Source: Pseudomonas putida
GTDB lineage: Bacteria > Pseudomonadota > Gammaproteobacteria > Pseudomonadales > Pseudomonadaceae
Length of the DNA stretch: 64,000 nucleotides
NCBI RefSeq assembly: GCF_025905425.1
Contig: NZ_CP109603.1
Coordinates: 4,356,501-4,420,500, forward strand
Reading direction: 5' to 3'
The position numbers and the translations under genes were made by a program. This document shows, piece by piece, positions 8,054 through 18,021 of the stretch; within the stretch, counting starts at the first letter, position 1; the number at the start of each line of letters is the position of its first letter. A model generated the notes under the pieces. That model was given only the letters and a program-made list of their open reading frames with translations, was not told the DNA's origin and made no database searches.

Positions 8054-9217
8054 ATGCGACGTCCGTCCCGTTCTGTCTTCCTCGCCGCGTTGGCGCTGCT
8101 CATCCTGGTAGCGCTGGGCGTTTGGCTCAGCCAGCGTAAGGAGGCCCCCGCCCCCCGTACGCAGGCCGCTATTCCGGTGCGCGTGGTCAGCGTCGCCGAG
8201 CAGGACGTGCCACGCTATGCCAGCGCCATCGGCTCGGTGCTGTCGCTGCACAGCGTCGAAATCCGCGCACAGGTAGAGGGGGTGTTGACCCAGGTGCTGG
8301 TCAAGGAAGGCCAGTGGGTGAAGGAAGGCGACCTGCTCGCGACCCTCGACGACCGCGCCATCCGCGCCAGCCTCGACCAGGCGCGCGCGCAACTCGGGCA
8401 GAGCCAGGCGCAGATCCAGGTAGCCGGTGTCGACCTCAAGCGCTATCGCCTGCTGAGCACCGATGACGGGGTGTCAAAGCAGACCCTCGACCAGCAGCAG
8501 GCGCTGGTCAACCAGTTGCAGGCCACGGTCAAGGGCAACCAGGCGGCCATCGCCAATGCCGAAGTGCAGCTGTCCTATACGCAGATCCGCTCACCGGTGA
8601 CCGGCCGGGTCGGCATCCGCAACGTCGACCCCGGCAACCTGGTGCGCAGCAGCGACACCCTGGGCCTGTTCAGTGTGACCCAGATCGACCCCATCGCCGT
8701 CGAGTTCGCCCTGCCGCAACAGATGCTGCCCACCCTGCAAAGCCTGCTCAAAGCGCCCACCCCGGCGCTGGTGCAGGCCTACATGGACGCCGACGGTGAA
8801 CGCAGCCTGCTGGGTGAGGGCCACTTGGCGTTGATCGACAACCAGATTTCCGCGACCACCGGCACGGTGCGGGTCAAGGCCGAGTTCGACAACAAGGACG
8901 GGCGCCTGTGGCCCGGCCAACTGGTCACCCTTCGCTTGCGCACCGCCATGCAAGAGAACGCCCTGGTGGTACCGCCGCCGGTGGTGCAGCGCGGTCTCGA
9001 CGGCCATTTCGTCTACCGCCTGGACGGTGACAAGGTCACCAGCGTGCCGGTCAAGGTGCTGTACCAGGACAGCGGGCTGAACATCATCGCCGGGGTCAAG
9101 GCGGGTGATCGCCTGGTGCTCGATGGCCAGTCGCGGCTCAAGCCGGGCTCGCGGGTAGAGGTCACCGCCGATGCGCCCGCCTCTTCGGAAATGGCCGACC
9201 GTCGGAGCCAGCCATGA
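8054..9217 (+). CDS. RND efflux periplasmic adaptor (membrane fusion protein)
   Basis: A 387-residue MdtA/AcrA-type adaptor. It has an N-terminal membrane anchor (about 8-25), lipoyl and alpha-hairpin regions (SLHSVEIRAQVEGVL, then QARAQLGQSQAQIQVAG), a beta-barrel, and a C-terminal domain ending in SRLKPGSRVEVTADAP. It links the inner-membrane pump to an outer-membrane channel. ATG at 8054 is preferred, with GTG at 8042 as an alternative, and neither has a strong ribosome site. The stop overlaps the pump gene's ATG, so the genes form one operon. Confidence 0.92.
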   Translation: MRRPSRSVFLAALALLILVALGVWLSQRKEAPAPRTQAAIPVRVVSVAEQDVPRYASAIGSVLSLHSVEIRAQVEGVLTQVLVKEGQWVKEGDLLATLDDRAIRASLDQARAQLGQSQAQIQVAGVDLKRYRLLSTDDGVSKQTLDQQQALVNQLQATVKGNQAAIANAEVQLSYTQIRSPVTGRVGIRNVDPGNLVRSSDTLGLFSVTQIDPIAVEFALPQQMLPTLQSLLKAPTPALVQAYMDADGERSLLGEGHLALIDNQISATTGTVRVKAEFDNKDGRLWPGQLVTLRLRTAMQENALVVPPPVVQRGLDGHFVYRLDGDKVTSVPVKVLYQDSGLNIIAGVKAGDRLVLDGQSRLKPGSRVEVTADAPASSEMADRRSQP

Positions 9218-12200
9218 ACACGCGCAACGGGGTTTCGGCGTGGTGCATCGACCACCCCATCGCCACCCTGCTGCTGACGTTCGCCCTGGTGCTGCTGGGC
9301 GCCATCGCCTTCCCCCGCCTGCCGGTGGCACCGCTGCCAGAGGCCGACTTCCCGACCATCCAGGTCACTGCCCAATTGCCGGGTGCCAGCCCGGAGACCA
9401 TGGCCTCGTCGGTCGCCACGCCGCTTGAAGTGCAGTTCAGCGCCATCCCCGGGATGACCCAGATGACCAGCAGCAGCGCGCTGGGCTCGACCACCCTGAT
9501 CCTGCAGTTCACCCTCGACAAGAACATCGACACCGCAGCCCAGGAAGTGCAGGCCGCCATCAACACCGCCACCGCGCGCCTACCACAAGACCTGCCCAAC
9601 CCGCCGACCTGGCGCAAGGTCAACCCGGCCGACAGCCCGGTGCTGGTGATGACCGTCAGCTCGAACCAAATGCCCGGCAATGACCTGAGCGACTATGCCG
9701 AAACCCTGCTGGCTCGTCAGCTGAGCCAGATCGACGGGGTTGGCCTGATCAACATTACCGGGCAACTGCGCCCGGCCATCCGCGTGCAGGCGCAACCGGA
9801 AAAGCTGGCGGCCATCGGCCTGACCCTCGCCGACCTGCGCCTGGCCATCCAGCAGACCAGCCTCAACCTGGCCAAAGGCGCGCTGTACGGCGAGCACAGC
9901 GTGTCGACCCTCGCCGCCAACGACCAGCTGTTCCACCCCGAAGACTATGCCCAGCTGATCGTCTCGTACCGCGACGGTGCACCCGTACACCTGCAGGACG
10001 TGGCCAAGGTCATCAACGGCGCCGAGAACGCCTACGTCAAGGCCTGGTCCGGTGACCAGCCGGGGCTGAACCTGGTGATCTTCCGCCAGCCCGGTGCCAA
10101 CATCGTCGACACCGTGGACCGGGTGCTGGCCGCGTTGCCCAAGCTGCAGGAAATGCTCCCGGCGTCGATCGAGGTGTCGGTACTGCAGGACCGCACCCAG
10201 ACCATCCGCGCCTCGTTGCACGAGGTGGAGCTGACCTTGATGATCGCCGTGGCCCTGGTGATCGGGGTGATGGCGTTGTTCCTGCGCCAGTGGTCGGCGA
10301 CCCTGGTGGTGTCGAGCGTGCTCGGGGTGTCGCTGATTGCCAGCTGCGCGCTGATGTACGTGTTCGGCTTCAGCCTGAACAACCTGACCCTGGTGGCCAT
10401 CGTCATTTCGGTGGGGTTCGTGGTGGACGATGCCATCGTCGTGGTGGAGAACATCCATCGCCACCTGGAAGCGGGCGATGACAGCCGCACCGCTGCACTC
10501 AAGGGCGCCGGTGAAATCGGCTTCACCGTGGTCTCGATCAGTTTCTCGCTGATCGCCGCCTTTATCCCGCTGTTGTTCATGGGCGGTGTGGTCGGGCGGC
10601 TGTTCAAGGAGTTCGCCCTGACCGCCACGGCCACCATCCTGATTTCGGTGGTGGTCTCGCTGACCCTGGCGCCCACCCTGTGCGCGCTGTTCATGCGTCG
10701 CCCGACCGGCGCGCAGCACGGCGGCCTTGGCGAGCGCCTGGTCAAGTGGTACGAAAAAGGCCTGAACCGCGCCCTTGCCCACCAGCGCCTGACCCTGGGC
10801 GTGTTCGGCCTGACCCTGGCCCTGGCGGTAGTGGGTTATGTGGCCATCCCCAAGGGCTTCTTCCCGTTGCAGGACACCGGCTTCATCCTCGGCACCAGCG
10901 AAGCAGCAGCGGACGTGTCGTACCCGGCCATGATCGAAAAGCACCAGGCCTTGGCCAAGATCATCGAGGCCGACCCGGCGGTGCGGGCGTTTTCCCACTC
11001 CGTCGGCGTCACCGGCAGCAACCAGACCATCGCCAATGGCCGCTTCTGGATTGCCCTCAAGCCTCGCGGCGACCGGGATGTGTCGGCCAGCGAGCTGATC
11101 GACCGGCTGCGGCCCAAGCTCGCTCAGGTGCCGGGCATCGTCCTGTACATGCGCGCCGGCCAGGACATCAACCTCAGTTCAGGCCCATCACGCACCCAGT
11201 ACCAGTACGTGCTCAAGAGCAACGACGGCGTGGCGCTGAACCTGTGGACCCAGCGCCTGACCGACCGCCTGCGCGAAAACCCGGCGTTGCGTGACCTGTC
11301 CAACGACCTGCAGCTGGGGGCCAGCGTCACCCGCATCGACATCGACCGCCAGGCCGCTGCGCGCTTCGGCCTGACCACCACTGACGTCGATCAGGCGCTG
11401 TACGACGCCTTCGGCCAGCGCCAGATCAGCGAGTTCCAGACCGAGACCAACCAGTACAAGGTCATCCTCGAACTGGACGCCCGCCAACGCGGCAAGGCCG
11501 AGAGCCTCAACTACTTCTACCTGCGCTCGCCCTTGAGCAACGAGATGGTGCCGTTGTCGGCGGTGGCCCATGTGGCGCCGCCGAGCACCGGGCCCTTGTC
11601 GATCAGCCACGATGGCCTGTTCCCGGCCGCCAACCTGTCGTTCAACCTGGCCCCCGGCGTGGCCTTGGGCGATGCGGTGAGCATCCTTGAGCGCACCCAG
11701 CGCGAGCTGGGCATGCCGGACTCGATCAGCGGCAACTTCCAGGGCGCGGCCCAGGCCTTCCAGAGCTCGCTGTCGAGCCAGCCGTGGCTGATCCTGGCCG
11801 CGCTGGTGGCGGTGTACATCATCCTGGGTGTGCTCTACGAGAGCTTCGTCCACCCGCTGACCATTATCTCCACCCTGCCCTCGGCGGGCTTGGGTGCGCT
11901 GATGCTGCTCTGGGCCATGGGCCAGGACTTCAGCATCATGGGGCTGATCGGCGTGGTGCTGCTGATCGGCATCGTCAAGAAAAACGGCATCCTGCTGATC
12001 GACTTCGCCCTTGAAGCCCAGCGTCATCACGGCCTGACACCCGAGCAGGCGATCCACCAGGCCTGCCTGACGCGCTTCCGGCCGATCATCATGACCACCC
12101 TGGCCGCCTTGCTCGGCGCGGTGCCGCTGATGTTCGGCTTTGGCACCGGTGCCGAGCTGCGCCAGCCGCTGGGCATTGCGGTGGTGGGCGGGCTGTTGGT

Positions 12201-12306
12201 GAGCCAGGCCCTGACGCTGTTTACCACCCCGGTCATATACTTGGCCCTGGAGCGCCTGTTCCACCGCCGCCGAGCCGCCAATGCGGCCGCGCCAAGTGCC
12301 AGTTGA
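9214..12306 (+). CDS. RND multidrug efflux transporter (MdtB/MdtC type)
   Basis: A 1030-residue inner-membrane proton/drug antiporter with the RND layout: helix 1, a large periplasmic loop, helices 2-6, a second loop and helices 8-12. Helix 4 holds the proton-relay acidic pair in GFVVDDAIVVVENIHRH. The sequence is closest to MdtC/MuxC-like pumps. E. coli Mdt and Pseudomonas Mux systems use two different RND subunits, but only one is encoded here. No outer-membrane factor gene follows, so a channel from elsewhere must be shared. Confidence 0.93.
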   Translation: MNTRNGVSAWCIDHPIATLLLTFALVLLGAIAFPRLPVAPLPEADFPTIQVTAQLPGASPETMASSVATPLEVQFSAIPGMTQMTSSSALGSTTLILQFTLDKNIDTAAQEVQAAINTATARLPQDLPNPPTWRKVNPADSPVLVMTVSSNQMPGNDLSDYAETLLARQLSQIDGVGLINITGQLRPAIRVQAQPEKLAAIGLTLADLRLAIQQTSLNLAKGALYGEHSVSTLAANDQLFHPEDYAQLIVSYRDGAPVHLQDVAKVINGAENAYVKAWSGDQPGLNLVIFRQPGANIVDTVDRVLAALPKLQEMLPASIEVSVLQDRTQTIRASLHEVELTLMIAVALVIGVMALFLRQWSATLVVSSVLGVSLIASCALMYVFGFSLNNLTLVAIVISVGFVVDDAIVVVENIHRHLEAGDDSRTAALKGAGEIGFTVVSISFSLIAAFIPLLFMGGVVGRLFKEFALTATATILISVVVSLTLAPTLCALFMRRPTGAQHGGLGERLVKWYEKGLNRALAHQRLTLGVFGLTLALAVVGYVAIPKGFFPLQDTGFILGTSEAAADVSYPAMIEKHQALAKIIEADPAVRAFSHSVGVTGSNQTIANGRFWIALKPRGDRDVSASELIDRLRPKLAQVPGIVLYMRAGQDINLSSGPSRTQYQYVLKSNDGVALNLWTQRLTDRLRENPALRDLSNDLQLGASVTRIDIDRQAAARFGLTTTDVDQALYDAFGQRQISEFQTETNQYKVILELDARQRGKAESLNYFYLRSPLSNEMVPLSAVAHVAPPSTGPLSISHDGLFPAANLSFNLAPGVALGDAVSILERTQRELGMPDSISGNFQGAAQAFQSSLSSQPWLILAALVAVYIILGVLYESFVHPLTIISTLPSAGLGALMLLWAMGQDFSIMGLIGVVLLIGIVKKNGILLIDFALEAQRHHGLTPEQAIHQACLTRFRPIIMTTLAALLGAVPLMFGFGTGAELRQPLGIAVVGGLLVSQALTLFTTPVIYLALERLFHRRRAANAAAPSAS

Positions 12307-12315
12307 GACAAGACC

Positions 12316-12990
12316 ATGCGTGTGCTGATCATCGAAGACGAAGAAAAAACCGCCGACTACCTGCACCGTGGGCTGAGCGAGCAAGGCTTTACCGTGGACC
12401 TGGCGCGTGACGGTATCGACGGCCTGCACCTGGCCCTGGAAGGTGACTACGCGGTGATCGTGCTCGATGTGATGCTGCCGGGCCTGGACGGCTATGGCGT
12501 GCTGCGCGCCTTGCGCGCACGCAAGCAGACGCCAGTGATCATGCTGACCGCCCGTGAGCGGGTCGAAGACCGCATCCATGGCCTGCGCGAGGGCGCCGAC
12601 GACTACCTGGGCAAGCCCTTTTCGTTCCTCGAACTGGTCGCCCGCCTGCAGGCCCTGACCCGTCGCAGCAGCAGCCACGAACCGCTGCAGATCCAGGTTG
12701 CCGACCTGTGGATCGACCTGATGGCGCGCAAAGCCAGCCGGGCCGGCCAGCGCCTGGACCTGACCGCCAAGGAGTTCTCGCTGCTCAGCGTACTGGCGCG
12801 CCGCCAAGGCGAAATCCTGTCCAAGACGGCGATTGCCGAGCTGGTCTGGGACATCAACTTCGACAGTGACGCCAATGTCGTCGAGGTGGCCATCAAGCGC
12901 CTGCGGGCCAAGCTCGATGGGCCCTTCGACAACAAGCTGCTGCACACCATCCGAGGCATGGGCTATGTCCTGGAAAGCCGTGCGGGCTAA
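12316..12990 (+). CDS. OmpR-family response regulator
   Basis: A 224-residue regulator with a receiver domain (phospho-acceptor Asp51 in VIVLDVMLPG, conserved lysine in LGKPFSF) and an OmpR/PhoB winged helix (AIKRLRAKLD). It resembles the CopR/CusR/IrlR branch. It starts nine bases after the pump gene and overlaps its kinase gene, so it probably controls the efflux operon. The inducing signal cannot be read from the sequence. Confidence 0.92.
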   Translation: MRVLIIEDEEKTADYLHRGLSEQGFTVDLARDGIDGLHLALEGDYAVIVLDVMLPGLDGYGVLRALRARKQTPVIMLTARERVEDRIHGLREGADDYLGKPFSFLELVARLQALTRRSSSHEPLQIQVADLWIDLMARKASRAGQRLDLTAKEFSLLSVLARRQGEILSKTAIAELVWDINFDSDANVVEVAIKRLRAKLDGPFDNKLLHTIRGMGYVLESRAG

Positions 12991-14377
12991 CTCCATCGCG
13001 CTGCGCCTGTCGGCGCTGTTCATCCTGGTGGCGGTGGGGGTGTTCCTGCTGATCGGCTCGGCGTTGTATCGCCAGGTCGACCACAGCCTCGACCTGCTGC
13101 CGGCCGCCGAGCTGGATGCGCGCTTCAGTGTGCTCGAATCCACCCTCAACCGCTTCGGCACGGCCGATCACTGGGCCAAGGTCAGCAACAAGCTCAACCT
13201 GCTCAGCGAAGAGGACAAACGCATCCGCTTCTGGGTGGTCAGCAGCGACCCGGCATACGAGTATGGCCACCCCAGCGAGCGGGTCCGTGCGTTTGCCGAA
13301 GGCCCGCAGGGCATGCGCGACCTGCGTCTGCCCGACCAGCCCTACCCCTACAAGGTGCTGGTCAGCGAGCTGCCGGCCCTGGCCGACCGCCCGCCGCTGC
13401 GCTTTCTGATCGGTATCGACACCGAAACCTTCTGGCAGGCGCAGCACAGCCTGCTGGTGGCCATTGTCGGCCTGGCGGTGCTCGGTGTGCTGCTGGCGTC
13501 TGTGCTCGGTTACTGGGTAGCCCGCATCGGCCTGCGCCCGTTACTGGCGCTGTCCAATGAAGCCCAGGCGCTGGCACCGCCACGCCTGAACGGGCGCCTG
13601 CAGACCCACGACCTGGCCCCGGAGCTGGCGCAGTTCGCCGGGGCCTTCAACGCCGCACTCGACCGGGTCAGCCAGGCCTACTCGCGGCTGGAGGCGTTCA
13701 ACGCCGACGTCGCCCACGAGCTGCGCTCGCCGCTGACCAACCTGATCGGCCAGACCCAGGTGGCACTGACCCGCGGCCGCAGCGCCGAGCACTACTTCGA
13801 AGTGCTGCAATCGAACCTCGAAGAGCTCGAGCGCTTGCGCAGCATCATCAACGACATGCTGTTCCTGGCCAGCGCCGACCAAGGCAGCAAGGCCACCGCA
13901 CTGACCCAGGCCTCGCTGGCCGAGGAAGTGGCGACCACGCTGGACTACCTGGACTACATCCTCGAAGACGCGCACGTCAGCGTGACGGTCAGTGGCGATG
14001 CCCAGGCGCCGATCGAGAAAGCCCAGCTGCGCCGCGCGCTGATCAACCTACTGAACAACGCGGTGCAGCACACCGCGCCCAACCAGCAGATCCAGGTGCG
14101 GATCGACAGCGGGCCGGAGCAGGTCAGCATCGCCGTGAGCAACCCGGGGCCGGCGATCGATGATGCGCACCTGCCACTGCTGTTCGAACGCTTCTATCGG
14201 GTGGATGCGGCGCGCAGCAACAGTGGCGGTGGCAACCATGGGTTGGGCTTGGCGATCGTCAAGGCGATTGCATTGATGCATGGCGGAGAGGTTTTTGTGC
14301 ACAGTGAGGCCGGCGCCAACACCTTTGGCATTCGCCTGCCAAGCGCTCAACTACGCGGGTTTCCAGCAAAAACCTGA
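12965..14377 (+). CDS. Sensor histidine kinase (CusS-like)
   Basis: A 470-residue membrane kinase with helices at about 12-32 and 162-184 flanking a periplasmic sensor. A HAMP linker follows, then the HisKA box with His251 in FNADVAHELRSPL, and an ATPase domain with NHGLGLAIVKAI. It resembles heavy-metal sensor kinases (CusS/IrlS). ATG at 12965 overlaps the regulator gene by 26 bases. GTG at 12980 is also possible. As the last gene of the efflux operon it should phosphorylate the regulator encoded just upstream. Confidence 0.9.
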   Translation: MSWKAVRANSIALRLSALFILVAVGVFLLIGSALYRQVDHSLDLLPAAELDARFSVLESTLNRFGTADHWAKVSNKLNLLSEEDKRIRFWVVSSDPAYEYGHPSERVRAFAEGPQGMRDLRLPDQPYPYKVLVSELPALADRPPLRFLIGIDTETFWQAQHSLLVAIVGLAVLGVLLASVLGYWVARIGLRPLLALSNEAQALAPPRLNGRLQTHDLAPELAQFAGAFNAALDRVSQAYSRLEAFNADVAHELRSPLTNLIGQTQVALTRGRSAEHYFEVLQSNLEELERLRSIINDMLFLASADQGSKATALTQASLAEEVATTLDYLDYILEDAHVSVTVSGDAQAPIEKAQLRRALINLLNNAVQHTAPNQQIQVRIDSGPEQVSIAVSNPGPAIDDAHLPLLFERFYRVDAARSNSGGGNHGLGLAIVKAIALMHGGEVFVHSEAGANTFGIRLPSAQLRGFPAKT

Positions 14378-14507
14378 GCAATCGCCGCACGATCGTTACC
14401 TTTTGCGCAATAGTGCTTATCGTACTTCGCTCTGTTTCAAGTGCCTTCAAGGGACTAACTTTAGCCCTGTCCTCATTAGCACTTGCATCGCAAGAAGGTA
14501 GTTTCAA

Positions 14508-14732
14508 ATGTCCAACAGTATGGGTATTGCCAGCGTCTTCGTTCTGTCTTCCCTGTTGTTGTCGCCCCTGGCCATGGCCGAAGAATCCCAGGCTTTCGTC
14601 GCCCGTAATGCAGAGCTCGCCGCCGTCCATCAAGAGGCCCGCGACGCTGTAGCCGCACACCAGGCCGACGCCGTAAAAGATGCGAAGCAGACAGCTTCCA
14701 AGGTAAACATCGACGCTAACGCTGACAGCTGA
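14508..14732 (+). CDS. Small exported alanine-rich protein
   Basis: A 74-residue protein with a clear signal peptide (MSNSMGIASVFVLSSLLLSP, then LAMA). The mature part is about 50 residues, hydrophilic and alanine-rich, with a helical repeat-like character (AVHQEARDAVAAHQADAVKD). AGAAGG precedes the ATG, and a strong terminator follows at 14807-14835, so it looks like a separate transcript. I do not recognise a family or function. Confidence 0.75.
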   Translation: MSNSMGIASVFVLSSLLLSPLAMAEESQAFVARNAELAAVHQEARDAVAAHQADAVKDAKQTASKVNIDANADS

Positions 14733-14806
14733 TCAGCCGCTGTACCTGCTCCCGATTTCCCTTGGCTACGCCATGGGCACCGCCGGTGCCGATATGTTAG
14801 CCTTTT

Positions 14807-14835
14807 AAAGCCGCTGCCGATCAGCGGCTTTTTTT
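14807..14835 (+). terminator. Intrinsic terminator
   Basis: AAAGCCGCTG pairs with CAGCGGCTTT across a short loop and is followed by seven T. It terminates the small exported protein gene. The palindrome GGCACCGCCGGTGCC at 14776-14790 lies just before it. Confidence 0.92.
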
Positions 14836-14936
14836 ATGTGCTTTAACTCTCAGCCCCGCTGTAATTTCCCCAATAAAAAAGTTGCACATTCAAAAATAAA
14901 AACTGCCCCACCGTCAGACCAAAGGAGCTAGTACCG

Positions 14937-16271
14937 GTGCCTTCCGCGTTTCGTTTTACCCCGATGTTCATTGCATTGACTGCAATGATGCCTATCGCCG
15001 CTCAGGCAGATGAAGACAAGGCTGATGGCTTCATCGAAGGTTCTTCTTTCAAGCTGCATTTTCGTAATGCCTATTTCAACCGCGACAACCACAACGCCGG
15101 CGCGCGCGACACCCGCGAGTGGGGCCAGGGCGCGGTTGCGCGCTTCGAGTCCGGCTATACCCCTGGCGTGATCGGCGTTGGCGTGGACGCCCATGCCATG
15201 CTGGGCCTCAAGCTCGACGGCGGTGGCGGCCATGCCGGCACCAGCATTCTGCCGGCGCATGTCAAGGACGATGGCGAGTTGGGCGCGGCCCCGCATTCGT
15301 TCTCTACCGCTGGCGCGGCGGTCAAGCTCAAGGCCTTTGACACCGTGCTCAAGGCGGGTGACCTGTTCCTCACCAACCCGGTGATCGCGGGCGGCGAAAG
15401 CCGCATGCTGCCGCAGACCTTCCGCGGTGTGAGCCTGACCAACACCAGCATCGACGGCCTGCTGCTCGAAGGCGGCCAGGTCAGCTTCACCAAGCCGTAC
15501 AACCAGAGCGGCCACCGCCGCATCGACACCTACTACGGCTCGCTGGACGAACACGACAAGAGCAAGCACCTGAACTGGGCCGGCGCATCGTGGAGCGGTA
15601 CCGAGAACATCACCGCCAACCTTTACGCCGCCGAGCTGAAGGACATCTGGAACCAGTACTACGCCGACTTCGACTACACCTATGTGGTCAACGACCTGGT
15701 CAGCCTCAACCCGGGCGTGCACTTCTACCACACCCAGGACACCGGCCAGGCCCTGCTGGGCAAGATCGACAACAACACCTACAGCGTGCACTTCACCGTC
15801 AACGCCGGGTTCCACAGCGTCACGGCCGCCTACCAGCGGGTCAATGGCGATACGCCGTTCGACTACATCAACCTGGGCGACAGCGTGTACCTGGACAACT
15901 CGCGCATGTACTCGGACTTCAACGCGCCCAATGAGCGCTCGTGGAAGCTGCAGTACGGCTATGATTTCGCAGGCCTGGGCATCCCTGGCCTGAGCACGAC
16001 ACTGTCGTATTCGCGTGGTGAGGCAGACCTGACCAAGGCTGACCAGGGCAACACGCACTACGACTACTACCGCGCCGACGGCAAGAATGCCAAGCACTGG
16101 GAACGTGACCTGGACGTGAAATACGTGTTCCAGGAAGGCGACTTCAAGGACCTTTCGGTGCTGGTGCGTTATGCCGCACACCGTGGCAGCCAGGGTTATG
16201 CGTCGATCGACAGCAACAGTGACAACGATGAACTGCGCGTGATCGTTGATTATCCGTTGAACGTGTTCTGA
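14937..16271 (+). CDS. OprD-family outer-membrane porin
   Basis: A 444-residue outer-membrane porin. A signal peptide ends in AAQA, followed by [20 protein letters not shown], the hallmark start of OprD/OpdK proteins. Alternating beta-strands follow, ending in the C-terminal phenylalanine of NVF. The GTG start is chosen because AAAGGAGC (14921-14928) sits at ideal spacing, whereas ATG at 14964 would shorten the signal. OprD-family channels take up amino acids or small carboxylates. The exact substrate cannot be assigned. The upstream stretch is AT-rich and probably holds the promoter. Confidence 0.92.
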   Translation: MPSAFRFTPMFIALTAMMPIAAQADEDKADGFIEGSSFKLHFRNAYFNRDNHNAGARDTREWGQGAVARFESGYTPGVIGVGVDAHAMLGLKLDGGGGHAGTSILPAHVKDDGELGAAPHSFSTAGAAVKLKAFDTVLKAGDLFLTNPVIAGGESRMLPQTFRGVSLTNTSIDGLLLEGGQVSFTKPYNQSGHRRIDTYYGSLDEHDKSKHLNWAGASWSGTENITANLYAAELKDIWNQYYADFDYTYVVNDLVSLNPGVHFYHTQDTGQALLGKIDNNTYSVHFTVNAGFHSVTAAYQRVNGDTPFDYINLGDSVYLDNSRMYSDFNAPNERSWKLQYGYDFAGLGIPGLSTTLSYSRGEADLTKADQGNTHYDYYRADGKNAKHWERDLDVKYVFQEGDFKDLSVLVRYAAHRGSQGYASIDSNSDNDELRVIVDYPLNVF

Positions 16272-16307
16272 CCCGCTCCTAGATTTCATTGACTTAACGC
16301 AGACCCA

Positions 16308-16392
16308 GTGGGAGCGGGCTTGCCCCGCGAACACCGGCGCAGCCGGTGCCAGGCACCGCATGAGGCCATTCGCGGGGCAAGCCCGCTCCCAC
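16308..16392. repeat. Inverted pair of REP sequences
   Basis: GTGGGAGCGGGCTTGCCCC and onward (16308-16331) is the exact reverse complement of 16369-16392, with a CACCGGCGCAGCCGGTG hairpin between. It is a typical P. putida REP pair downstream of the porin gene and may end its transcript or protect its mRNA. Confidence 0.9.
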
Positions 16393-16524
16393 CGGATTGA
16401 AGGCAGGCTTGCGACCACTGTTCTCTGCACCACCGCGTGATTCCGTCGGACAAATCTTGTCCGACAATCACCACTTCCCTAGAATGTCGCCGCCGCGAAT
16501 GGCCCTGCCTCAGCAGTAGCGAGC

Positions 16525-18021
16525 ATGCTCACCCGATCACCGCGTTTTGCACTCTACAGGTCGCACCCCGAGCTGATCCTCAACCTGGGCAGTTGCCTCG
16601 CCGTGCTCGCCATCGTGGCCATCGTCAGCTACCTGCTGGCCCGTGAGCGCGACAGCGTCGAGGTGTCCGCCATCCGCTCCTCCAACAACATCGTCCAGTT
16701 GATCGAAAGCGACATCGTGCGCAACGCCGAACTCTACGATCAGTCGTTGCAAGGGCTGATTTGGGCGGTCGGGCGCAAGGAGTTGCCAGAAGTGCCCGGC
16801 GCGTTGCGCCAGCGCCTGTTGTTCAATGAAGCGTTCGTCGACCGTAAACGCGGTGACGTGCTCTGGCTCGACAAGCAAGGTAACGTGGTGGGCGATTCCA
16901 CCAGCGCTATTCCACGCAAGGCCAACTTCGCCGACACCGGGGTGTTCAGGGCGCATGTACGCGACGCCAACCTCGGTTTGCTGGTAGGCCCGCCCTTCAA
17001 GGCCAGGCTGGGCGACCTGGACTGGTGCATCAGTTTCAGCCGGCGCATCGCCGGCCCCGACGGCCAGTTCGCCGGCCTGGCCGTGGGTGCCCTGCGCCTC
17101 TCTTACTTCAGCGAACTGTTCAAGCGCCTGGACATCGGCGATGACAGCAGCATCAACTTGTTCAATACCGACGGCCAGCTGCTGGCCCGCCAGCCTACCC
17201 GCCAGCAAGACCCGCCGATTGGCACCAACTATGCCGAACGCGCCAATTTCAAACGCATCCTGGGCGAGCGCAGTGGCAGCTTCACCGCCCGCTCAGCCAC
17301 ACATGGCACCCCACGCATGTACACCTTCGCCCGAGTGGCTGACCTGCCGCTGATCGTGTTGGTGGTGCATTCGGCCGATGAAGTGTTCCAGTCATGGCGG
17401 CGTACCGTGATTCTGGTGGGCGTTGCCACCGGTGTGCTGTGCATCGGTATCCTTTGGCTGTCCTTGCTGCTGGGCCGCGAACTGCGTCGTCGCCACGAGG
17501 CCGAACAGGGCCTGGCCACGCTGGCCGCCACCGACAGCCTGACCGGCCTGGCCAACCGCCGCCGGCTGGATCAGGTGCTGCGCCAGGAGTGGGCACGCGC
17601 CCAACGCAACCACAAACCGTTGGCGGTGCTGATGGTGGATGTGGACCATTTCAAGGCGTTCAACCAGCGCCATGGCCATGCGGGTGGCGACCATGCCTTA
17701 CGGGAAGTGGCTAAGTGCATCGAGGGGTGTATCAGGCGCCCGGCGGACCTGGCGGCACGCTATGGCGGCGAGGAGTTTCAGGTGATATTGCCGGAGACCG
17801 ACCTGGCCGGCGCACGGCTTCTGGCCGAGCGCATTCGGGCCAGTGTCGCGGCGCTGGCGCCCTTTGCCAATGACACCCGTGCAGTCACGGTAAGCATCGG
17901 CATCGGCCTGTACGAAGCAGGCCCTCAGCACGATCTGGCGAGCGTACTGGGGGCTGCGGACGAGGCGCTCTACCGGGCCAAGGCCAATGGCCGTAACCGG
18001 GTAGAGGGGCCTACCCTTTAG
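16525..18021 (+). CDS. Membrane diguanylate cyclase with Cache sensor
   Basis: A 498-residue protein. A membrane helix at about 19-39, a periplasmic dCache-type sensor (about 40-290) and a second helix at about 294-316 lead into a cytoplasmic GGDEF domain. The active site is intact (GGEEF at 414-418). The inhibitory I-site RPAD (405-408) lies exactly five residues upstream, so product feedback is expected. It should make cyclic di-GMP in response to an external ligand. Its stop overlaps the convergent DUF2383 gene by four bases. Confidence 0.93.
   Translation: MLTRSPRFALYRSHPELILNLGSCLAVLAIVAIVSYLLARERDSVEVSAIRSSNNIVQLIESDIVRNAELYDQSLQGLIWAVGRKELPEVPGALRQRLLFNEAFVDRKRGDVLWLDKQGNVVGDSTSAIPRKANFADTGVFRAHVRDANLGLLVGPPFKARLGDLDWCISFSRRIAGPDGQFAGLAVGALRLSYFSELFKRLDIGDDSSINLFNTDGQLLARQPTRQQDPPIGTNYAERANFKRILGERSGSFTARSATHGTPRMYTFARVADLPLIVLVVHSADEVFQSWRRTVILVGVATGVLCIGILWLSLLLGRELRRRHEAEQGLATLAATDSLTGLANRRRLDQVLRQEWARAQRNHKPLAVLMVDVDHFKAFNQRHGHAGGDHALREVAKCIEGCIRRPADLAARYGGEEFQVILPETDLAGARLLAERIRASVAALAPFANDTRAVTVSIGIGLYEAGPQHDLASVLGAADEALYRAKANGRNRVEGPTL

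Noticed and set aside
9580..10998. Long frame antisense to the RND pump
   Set aside because: High-GC shadow of a clear pump gene, rich in His/Gln/Arg with no domain.
16308..16392. Regularly repeated palindromes as a CRISPR array
   Set aside because: The repeats are inverted REP pairs scattered singly through the window, without spacers or cas genes.
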